Below, piece by piece: positions 1 to 7,580 of a stretch of DNA of 7,580 nucleotides. This DNA comes from Mycobacterium sp. GTDB lineage: Bacteria; Actinomycetota; Actinomycetes; Mycobacteriales; Mycobacteriaceae. The position numbers and the translations under genes are program-made. The stretch lies in the NCBI GenBank assembly GCA_029256565.1, contig JAQSXQ010000312.1, forward strand, positions 1 to 7,580, given 5' to 3'. The notes beneath the pieces are model-generated. The model saw only the letters and a program-made list of their open reading frames with translations, was not told where the DNA came from and did no database searches. Numbering within the stretch: position 1 is the stretch's first letter; the number at the start of each line of letters is the position of its first letter.

Positions 1-60
1 GCCCAGATCGCAGGCCACGTGGCGTTCTACCCGGACAAGGCCGACGTAGCCGTCTCCTGA
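1..60 (+). CDS. C-terminal end of a DUF427-family protein (partial)
   Basis: The window opens inside a gene. Reading from base 1 gives 19 codons and a TGA stop at 58-60. The peptide ends IAGHVAFYPDKADVAVS, which resembles the end of DUF427 proteins, small single-domain proteins of unknown biochemical role common in actinobacteria, where a 'G-x-VAFY-x-DKVD' stretch closes the domain. Too little is present to see anything else. The next gene starts 35 bases downstream on the same strand with no visible terminator between them, so co-transcription is possible. The family call rests on this short tail only. Confidence 0.65.
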   Translation, partial: AQIAGHVAFYPDKADVAVS

Positions 61-80
61 CCGTATGGTCGGCCGTTCCT

Positions 81-86
81 GGGAGG
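81..86 (+). promoter_or_regulatory. Ribosome binding site deciding the glycosylase start
   Basis: GGGAGG at 81-86 is a good Shine-Dalgarno match. It touches the ATG at 87, leaving no spacer for that codon, but sits 9 bases before an in-frame GTG at 96. The spacing therefore favours GTG 96 as the start of the downstream gene. Confidence 0.6.
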
Positions 87-95
87 ATGGTCGAC

Positions 96-1013
96 GTGAA
101 CGCAGGACCGGTACGGCGCACCGTGGTGTTCCCCGGCCCTGCCGGCCCGGCGATGACGCTCTCGCCGCAGCGCCGTGGCCCGGGCGACCCCTGCTACCAG
201 ACGGTCGACGGCGCGATCTGGAAGACCAGCCTGCAGGCCAGCGGACCCGTCACCGCACGCATCGCCAAGACCGGGCGCGACACCGTGGCGTGCGACGCGT
301 GGGGTGACGGCGCCGCGGAATTCATCGAGCACTTGCCCGCGTTCCTCGGGCTCGACGACGACACCGCAGGCTTCGCGCCGGACGAGCCGACGATCGCCGC
401 CGCACATCGGCGGGTGCCGCACCTGCGGATCGGCCGGACCGGCCGCGTGCTGGAAGCCCTGATCCCCGCCGTGCTCGAACAGCGCGTCACGGGCAAGGAC
501 GCGTTCCGGGCATGGCGCCTGCTCGTCACGAAGTTCGGCAGCCCGGCACCAGGGCCTGCGCCCGCGCGAATGCGGGTGCCACCGCCCGCGGAGGTCTGGC
601 GCCGCATCCCGTCCTGGGAGTACCACCTCGCCAACGTCGATCCCGGACGCGCGAGGACCATCGTGCTCTGCGCCGCGCGCGCCGACTCCATCGAACGCCT
701 GACCGCCCGGCCCAGCGCTCAGGCCCGCACGGCGCTGCAGTCTCTTCCCGGGGTCGGCGAGTGGACCACCGCCGAGACCGCCCAGCGCGCGTGGGGCGAC
801 CCCGACGCCCTCTCGGTCGGCGACTACCACCTGTCGAACATGGTGGGGTCCACCCTCCTCGGCCGTCGCATCGACGACGACGCCATGCTCGACCTCCTCG
901 AGCCGCTGCGGCCGCACCGTCAGCGCGCGGTCCGGCTGCTGGAGGTCAGCGGTCTGGCACGCAACCCGCGGTTCGGCGCACGGTTGGCGATCCCGGATCT
1001 GCGCTCGCTCTGA
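96..1013 (+). CDS. AlkA-like DNA-3-methyladenine glycosylase (HhH-GPD superfamily)
   Basis: Probable base-excision-repair enzyme that flips alkylated bases out of DNA and cuts the N-glycosidic bond. The protein is about 305 residues from GTG 96, or 308 from ATG 87; residue numbers here use GTG 96. An N-terminal region precedes the helical core. The core starts near 120 with LEQRVTGKDAF (127-137), equivalent to the 'EQQVS' helix of AlkA. The helix-hairpin-helix is LQSLPGVGEWT (215-225). The likely catalytic Asp is D243 in SVGDYHL, matching the DDY position of E. coli AlkA. No four-Cys iron-sulfur motif is visible, which argues against the endonuclease III/MutY branch. The gene lies between a DUF427 gene and dps; dps appears to have its own promoter. 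Substrate range cannot be told from sequence. Close relatives are usually annotated simply as DNA-3-methyladenine glycosylase 2 family. Confidence 0.85.
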   Translation: MNAGPVRRTVVFPGPAGPAMTLSPQRRGPGDPCYQTVDGAIWKTSLQASGPVTARIAKTGRDTVACDAWGDGAAEFIEHLPAFLGLDDDTAGFAPDEPTIAAAHRRVPHLRIGRTGRVLEALIPAVLEQRVTGKDAFRAWRLLVTKFGSPAPGPAPARMRVPPPAEVWRRIPSWEYHLANVDPGRARTIVLCAARADSIERLTARPSAQARTALQSLPGVGEWTTAETAQRAWGDPDALSVGDYHLSNMVGSTLLGRRIDDDAMLDLLEPLRPHRQRAVRLLEVSGLARNPRFGARLAIPDLRSL

Positions 1014-1022
1014 ACGGGGCCG

Positions 1023-1049
1023 TGATTAGCCGTCGACGCAGGTGGGTAG
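1023..1049 (+). promoter_or_regulatory. Candidate SigF-type promoter of dps
   Basis: The gap between the glycosylase stop (1013) and dps contains TGATT at 1023-1027, 16 bases, then GGGTAG at 1044-1049. Mycobacterial SigF promoters are usually described as about GGWWT, 15-17 bases, GGGTAY. Here there is one mismatch in each element and the spacing is correct. It would start transcription near 1056, giving a leader of roughly 27 bases. From established knowledge, M. smegmatis dps is read by the stress sigma factors SigF and SigH. The match supports a stress-induced promoter but is not proof. Confidence 0.5.
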
Positions 1050-1082
1050 GCCCTTGGAGACCCTGAGCCAAAGGAGCTACAG

Positions 1083-1634
1083 ATGAGTGGATTCACCGTG
1101 CCCGGCATGACCGATGCGAACAGCCGCGAGGTCACCGAGCTGCTGCAGCGGCTGCTGAGTGCTTACAACGACCTGCACCTCACGCTCAAGCACGTGCACT
1201 GGAACGTCGTGGGGCCGAACTTCATCGGCGTGCACGAGATGATCGACCCGCAGGTCGACCTGGTCCGCGGTTACGCCGACGAGGTCGCCGAACGCATCGC
1301 CGCCCTCGGAGCGTCGCCGCAGGGCACGCCCGGCGCGATCCTGTCCGACCGCACCTGGGACGACTACTCGGTCGGCCGCGACACCGTCCCGGCCCATCTG
1401 GCCGCGCTGAACCTGGTCTACAACGGCGTGATCGAGGACGCCCGCAAGTCGATGGAACGCCTCGACGACCTCGACCCGGTCTCCCAGGACATGGTGATCG
1501 GACAGCTCGGCGAACTCGAGAAGTTCCAGTGGTTCGTCCGTGCCCACCTGGAGAACTCCGGTGGCGAGATCACCACCGGGGACGCGAAGACCGAGAAGCA
1601 GGCGGCCAGCAAGGCGAAGAAGAAGTCCAAGTAG
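1083..1634 (+). CDS. dps: Dps, starvation-induced DNA-binding ferroxidase
   Basis: Dps forms a 12-subunit ferritin-like shell that oxidises Fe2+ with peroxide, stores the iron and coats DNA in starved cells. The 183-residue protein keeps the whole inter-subunit ferroxidase site: H39, H51, D55, D66 and E70, in HVHWN, GVHEMID and YADEVAE. The tail (about 165-183) is Lys-rich and ends in ASKAKKKSK; in M. smegmatis Dps the basic tail mediates DNA binding, so this one probably does too. The start is clear: AAGGAG at 1071-1076 lies 6 bases before ATG 1083. The gene ends in tandem TAG TAG stops. A SigF-like promoter lies upstream and a strong hairpin 10 bases past the stop. It is probably monocistronic. 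Homology to the M. smegmatis starvation Dps is evident along the full length. M. tuberculosis lacks this gene, which points to a rapid grower. Confidence 0.97.
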   Translation: MSGFTVPGMTDANSREVTELLQRLLSAYNDLHLTLKHVHWNVVGPNFIGVHEMIDPQVDLVRGYADEVAERIAALGASPQGTPGAILSDRTWDDYSVGRDTVPAHLAALNLVYNGVIEDARKSMERLDDLDPVSQDMVIGQLGELEKFQWFVRAHLENSGGEITTGDAKTEKQAASKAKKKSK

Positions 1635-1643
1635 TAGCCGCGC

Positions 1644-1674
1644 AAGGGCCCGTGTCGTGACGGCACGGGCCCTT
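1644..1674. terminator. Probable bidirectional terminator between dps and the ClC gene
   Basis: AAGGGCCCGTG at 1644-1654 is a perfect inverted repeat of CACGGGCCCTT at 1664-1674. The 9-base middle can add a T-G, a C-G and a G-C pair, giving up to 14 pairs with a TGA loop. It sits 10 bases after the dps stop and 13 bases before the end of the convergent minus-strand ClC gene. There is no U tract in either direction, as is common for mycobacterial hairpins. Confidence 0.75.
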
Positions 1675-1687
1675 CGCGTGCGCGGGG

Positions 1688-3073
1688 TCAGCGGTCGGGC
1701 GGCACGAACTCCGTGCTGCGGTCGTAGCGCTGCGCCTCGTAGATCGATACGTCGGTTCGGCTGATCAGCATGTAGGCGATGCCGACGGTGATCATCGCCC
1801 CTGGCAGTACCGAGAACGACCCCGTCATCTCGGCGACCATGATCATCACCGCCAGCGGTGCGTGTGCGACGCTGCCGAAGCAGGCCATCATCGCGACGAC
1901 CACGAAGACCCCTGGGCCGTCGGGTATTCCGGGTAGGCCGGACAGGTCGGCGAGGCGCCAGATCGCGGCGCCGACGAAGGCGCCGATCACGATGCCCGGT
2001 CCGAAGATGCCTCCCGAGCCACCGGTGCCGACGGTCAGCGACGTCGCCACGATCTTCGCGAACGGCAGCACGATCACGATCCAGACCGGGATCATCAGCA
2101 GCGTCTCGCGCGCCGACGCGGCCTGCGCCCAGCCGTAGCCGCTGGACAGGATCTGCGGTATCGCCAGCGCCATCAGGCCCACCAGCAGTCCGCCCACCGC
2201 AGGCTTGACCACCTTGTTGCCCGGGAGTCGCCGCGTCAGCGCGACCGTCGCGTAGAACGTCCGCGCGTACAGGTAACCGACTGCGGCAGCGACGATTCCG
2301 ATCACCGCGAACCACGGCAGATCGACGGGGTCGAAGCGGTAGTCGGGTACCACGAAGCCGAACAGCGGATCGAATCCGAGGATGGACCCGTACACCGCAT
2401 AGGCGGTACCGGAGGTGATGAAGCCGGGAATTAGTGCGCGGTAGTCGAAGTCGAAGCGGTAGACGATCGACGCGGCAAGCACCGCACCGCCCAGCGGCGC
2501 TCCGAAGATCGCGCCGATGCCCGAGCCGATGCCGATCGACACGGCCACGCGACCGTCGGCGTCGGTGAGGTCGAGGCGTCGGGCGAGCAGCGAACCGAAG
2601 CCCGCGGAGATCTGCGCCGTCGGTCCCTCGCGTCCCGCCGAACCGCCCGAACCGATCGTGAGCGCGCTCGAGACCATCTTCACCAGCACCACCCGGGCGC
2701 GGATGGCCCGTGGGTCGCTGTGCACGGCCTCGATGGCGCTGTCGGTGCCGTGGCCCTCGGCCTCGGGGGCCAACTTGGCGACGATCCACGCCGAGACCAA
2801 CGCGCCGCCGGTGGTGATCAGGGGAATCGCCCACCAACGCGGGAAGCCCGTACTGCCGGCGTCACCGCCGTCACCTGCCGCGGTGGGCACGTCGTAGCCG
2901 CCCAGGTACCCGAGCAGGAACTGGCCGGTGTACTCCATCGCCAGGTAGAACACGACGGCCCCGAGGCCGGCGATCACGCCGATCGCGACGCCGAGGATGA
3001 GCCACTTGCGCAGATAGCCGGAGTTCCGGACGAAGGCGCCTACTCCACCGGTGGACTCGCGCGCCTGCGACAT
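1688..3073 (-). CDS. ClC-family chloride channel or transporter, no CBS domains
   Basis: Integral membrane anion channel or exchanger of the ClC family, 461 residues with many hydrophobic segments from about 25 to 435 and no cytoplasmic CBS domain. Family motifs are in order: helix D GHGTD (107-111) in place of the usual GSGIP; GREGP (147-151) with the gating glutamate E149; helix N GGIFGPG (354-360); and the pore tyrosine Y445 in SIYEAQ. The end of helix H (about 196-211, GGAVLAASIVYRFDFD) has no glutamate where proton-coupled exchangers such as E. coli ClC-ec1 carry E203, so proton coupling is doubtful. ATG 3073 follows the upstream thioesterase stop by only 9 bases and has no clear Shine-Dalgarno, suggesting a shared transcript and coupled translation. 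The transported ion cannot be told from sequence. Confidence 0.93.
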   Translation of the reverse strand: MSQARESTGGVGAFVRNSGYLRKWLILGVAIGVIAGLGAVVFYLAMEYTGQFLLGYLGGYDVPTAAGDGGDAGSTGFPRWWAIPLITTGGALVSAWIVAKLAPEAEGHGTDSAIEAVHSDPRAIRARVVLVKMVSSALTIGSGGSAGREGPTAQISAGFGSLLARRLDLTDADGRVAVSIGIGSGIGAIFGAPLGGAVLAASIVYRFDFDYRALIPGFITSGTAYAVYGSILGFDPLFGFVVPDYRFDPVDLPWFAVIGIVAAAVGYLYARTFYATVALTRRLPGNKVVKPAVGGLLVGLMALAIPQILSSGYGWAQAASARETLLMIPVWIVIVLPFAKIVATSLTVGTGGSGGIFGPGIVIGAFVGAAIWRLADLSGLPGIPDGPGVFVVVAMMACFGSVAHAPLAVMIMVAEMTGSFSVLPGAMITVGIAYMLISRTDVSIYEAQRYDRSTEFVPPDR

Positions 3074-3082
3074 GGCCGGATG

Positions 3083-3892
3083 CTAGCAGCGGTAGGCGGT
3101 CAGCCGGGCGGTGATCGCCACCCTCCCGTCGGCGCCGACGGCTTGCGCGTCGGCCACCCCGCTGCGCCGTCCGACGCGCAAGGGCATTGCCTCGTAACGA
3201 GATTCATCGCCAGCGAGGAACTGCCGCAGGAAGTTCACCCGAAGTGATGCGGTGGTCAGCGGGTCGTCCGTGCGCCCGGCGTTCACAGCGGCGGACGCGG
3301 CCATCTCCAGACCCGCCGACGCCACGCCGCCGTGGACGACGCCCATGGTGTTCTCGAGCACGCGGTCATGGGACTGGGGCAACACGACCGTCGACCCCTC
3401 GGTGCGGGCGGGGCCGACGCTCGCCTTGGCCGCCAGACCCGTCCGCGGCTCCATCGATCCGGTGTCGACGGGGGATTCGGAGAACGTCTCGGGCGACTCG
3501 ATGTAGAACGACCGGACGGTGCCCGAGGCGATCACCACGTCGCCGATCCGGAACACGCAGTCGGCGAGCGCCGTCGCCGTCTTGGCGCCGAGCGGCCGCG
3601 ACGTGCCGAGCACCAGTGCGTCCTCTGCGGCGGCGATCACCGCTGCCGCGTCGGGGCTTGCCTCCAGGGCCAGCTCGCTCGACACCGTCCACTCGTCGGT
3701 GGCCTGACGGCGGAAGTTGACGACGCCGCCGATGTGGTCGAGCAGCATGGCCAGCGAGGCGAGGCTGGGGAGGCCCGTGACCGGGTTGACCATGTCGCGG
3801 ATGGGCATCGTCGCGCGACAGCCGGTGGGCCCCTCCTCGAGCGTGTCGATGTCGAAGCGGCCGATCGGGGTGTTGAGAGCGTGTGGGGACAT
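3083..3892 (-). CDS. PaaI-like double-hotdog acyl-CoA thioesterase-type protein
   Basis: Likely acyl-CoA thioesterase or related acyl-binding protein of the hotdog superfamily, 269 residues, soluble. The C-terminal half (about 150-269) carries the clear PaaI-type signature NTMGVVHGG (181-189), followed by the hotdog helix (GLEMAASAAV) and strands such as LRVNFLRQF. The N-terminal half (about 20-135) has a weaker copy around VNPVTGLPSLASLAMLLDHIGG (35-56), split here as VNPVTGLPS and LAMLLDHIGG, so this looks like a tandem double hotdog. It has no signal peptide or membrane segment. The substrate is unknown. ATG 3892 has only a weak AGG before it. The gene leads a two-gene unit with the ClC gene; a perfect palindrome lies 34 bases upstream of the start. 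The thioesterase fold call is fairly safe; activity is inferred. Confidence 0.82.
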   Translation of the reverse strand: MSPHALNTPIGRFDIDTLEEGPTGCRATMPIRDMVNPVTGLPSLASLAMLLDHIGGVVNFRRQATDEWTVSSELALEASPDAAAVIAAAEDALVLGTSRPLGAKTATALADCVFRIGDVVIASGTVRSFYIESPETFSESPVDTGSMEPRTGLAAKASVGPARTEGSTVVLPQSHDRVLENTMGVVHGGVASAGLEMAASAAVNAGRTDDPLTTASLRVNFLRQFLAGDESRYEAMPLRVGRRSGVADAQAVGADGRVAITARLTAYRC

Positions 3893-3926
3893 TGCCTACG
3901 AGCTTGCGGCCCGGCTTTGCGGGGCA

Positions 3927-3941
3927 TACCCCCAGGGGGTA
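3927..3941. promoter_or_regulatory. Perfect 15-base palindrome, CsoR/RicR-like operator candidate
   Basis: TACCCCCAGGGGGTA is a perfect inverted repeat with 7-base arms around A3934. Ends of the TACC/GGTA type around a central G/C tract are typical of operators for the CsoR/RcnR family of metal sensors, which includes mycobacterial CsoR and RicR (copper). It lies 34 bases before the thioesterase ATG and overlaps the transcription start predicted from the TAGGAT box, a position suited to repression. No regulator gene of this family is in the window. Binding is inferred from pattern only. Confidence 0.5.
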
Positions 3942-3945
3942 GTAA

Positions 3946-3976
3946 ATCCTAAGAATCCGACCAGGCTTTGCAGCAA
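3946..3976 (-). promoter_or_regulatory. Candidate promoter for the thioesterase/ClC unit
   Basis: Read on the minus strand, TAGGAT at 3951-3946 fits the mycobacterial -10 pattern TANNNT. TTGCTG at 3976-3971 is a weak -35 with a 19-base spacer, longer than ideal. Transcription would start near 3938-3940, inside the palindrome, leaving a leader of about 47 bases. The -10 is plausible; the -35 is doubtful. Confidence 0.4.
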
Positions 3977-3977
3977 A
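3967..3977. repeat. Small palindrome TTTGCAGCAAA
   Basis: TTTGC and GCAAA are perfect inverted 5-base arms around A3972. The site overlaps the weak -35 of the minus-strand promoter, so it could be a second protein-binding site. Arms this short are expected by chance roughly once in a few hundred bases, so support is weak. Confidence 0.2.
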
Positions 3978-4149
3978 CGACGAATTCCGCATTCAAGCAC
4001 GTTCTGGGCCGCTCGCATCCGCACCGCAAACGCCGACGGTCAATGGGGCAGTGACGTGCGTCGCACCCCCCGCCGGACCCCGTGGGGCGGGTACTGCCAA
4101 ACCGCAAGGCGCTCAACGCTTCTGCCCTCCGAGAACCGATGATACTAAG

Positions 4150-4180
4150 TTGGCATGTCAGGCGGTGTTTGTCATATCGT
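4150..4180 (+). promoter_or_regulatory. Candidate housekeeping promoter of gltB
   Basis: TTGGCA at 4150-4155 matches the -35 consensus TTGACA at five of six bases. A -10 follows either as CATATC at 4173-4178 (17-base spacer) or TATCGT at 4175-4180 (19-base spacer, fits TANNNT). Transcription would start near 4184-4187, leaving a leader of about 155 bases before gltB. I saw no convincing GlnR or AmtR box around it. Confidence 0.4.
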
Positions 4181-4340
4181 TTCACCACTCGAGGCGGATG
4201 GGACGAAAGCCCGTCGTTCAGTGCTGCACGAAGGCACCCCCATCGCCCAGTAGGCAGTCGCCCGCCGACGAGCACGGTTGTTGGCTGCCACACAGACTTG
4301 CTGCGCGCAAGCGTGAGAGAAAAGGTCAGGTGGGACGCCA

Positions 4341-7580
<3,240 letters not shown>

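Larger units (their letters stand above)
3893..4340. other. 448-base divergent intergenic region with regulatory sites
   Basis: This region separates the minus-strand thioesterase/ClC unit from gltB. It looks less GC-rich than the genes around it. It holds, from left to right, the TACCCCCAGGGGGTA palindrome, a candidate minus-strand promoter, a small palindrome TTTGCAGCAAA, a GC-rich stretch (about 4064-4091) and a candidate gltB promoter near 4150-4180. Open frames cross it in several phases, but none has a convincing start signal or a recognisable protein, so I call no gene here. I found no tRNA or known riboswitch by eye. Confidence 0.7.

Noticed and set aside
27..917. Minus-strand open frame opposite the glycosylase
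   Set aside because: No motif, and the plus-strand frame carries the HhH and catalytic Asp signature.
1077..2837. Minus-strand open frame running across dps and the ClC gene
   Set aside because: It covers two genes with clear family motifs in other frames and crosses the terminator hairpin. It is chance openness.
4069..4091. GC-rich hairpin CCCGCC/GGCGGG in the intergenic region
   Set aside because: Only six pairs with an 11-base loop and nothing terminator-like around it. Easily due to base composition.
4166..4190. Possible GlnR or AmtR box near the gltB promoter (GTTTGTCATATCGTTTC)
   Set aside because: The GTTT units are 12 bases apart and do not fit GTnAC-n6-GnAAC. No CTAT-N6-ATAG AmtR core is present.
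4297..4311. Small hairpin CTTGC-TGCGC-GCAAG before the gltB ribosome site
   Set aside because: Five pairs only; no evidence that it blocks or exposes the ribosome site.

Overview
The window looks like chromosomal DNA from a rapidly growing mycobacterium (Mycolicibacterium-like) or a close relative. It is GC-rich throughout. The Dps protein closely resembles M. smegmatis starvation-induced Dps from memory: the ferroxidase residues keep the same numbering and there is a Lys-rich tail. GltB has the short propeptide and sequence style of mycobacterial GltB. The species cannot be fixed from the sequence alone.

Layout, left to right. (1) The last 19 codons of a DUF427-type protein, plus strand. 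(2) An AlkA-like DNA glycosylase, plus strand, 35 bases later. (3) dps, plus strand, behind a 69-base gap that holds a SigF-like promoter. (4) A strong hairpin at 1644-1674, placed to end transcription from both sides, because the next two genes run the other way. (5) On the minus strand, a two-gene unit: a double-hotdog thioesterase-like gene (3892 down to 3083), then a ClC chloride channel/transporter without CBS domains (3073 down to 1688), with only 9 bases between them. (6) A 448-base divergent intergenic region. Near the thioesterase start it carries a perfect palindrome, TACCCCCAGGGGGTA, that looks like a CsoR/RicR-type metal-sensor operator lying on the predicted transcription start. 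On the other side it carries a candidate gltB promoter with a leader of about 150 bases. (7) gltB, the large subunit of glutamate synthase, open to the right edge of the window (1080 codons of roughly 1500).

How the genes relate. The glycosylase and Dps both fit genome protection: Dps binds DNA and removes ferrous iron and peroxide, and the glycosylase removes alkylated bases. GltB makes glutamate from glutamine and 2-oxoglutarate and is normally followed by gltD, which lies outside the window. The thioesterase/ClC pair has no obvious shared pathway. Its tight spacing and the metal-operator-like palindrome in front of it are the least explained part of the window.

I see no mobile element, CRISPR array, tRNA, rRNA or phage gene, and no clearly new multi-gene system. 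The best leads are the palindrome in front of the thioesterase/ClC unit and the atypical residues of the ClC protein.
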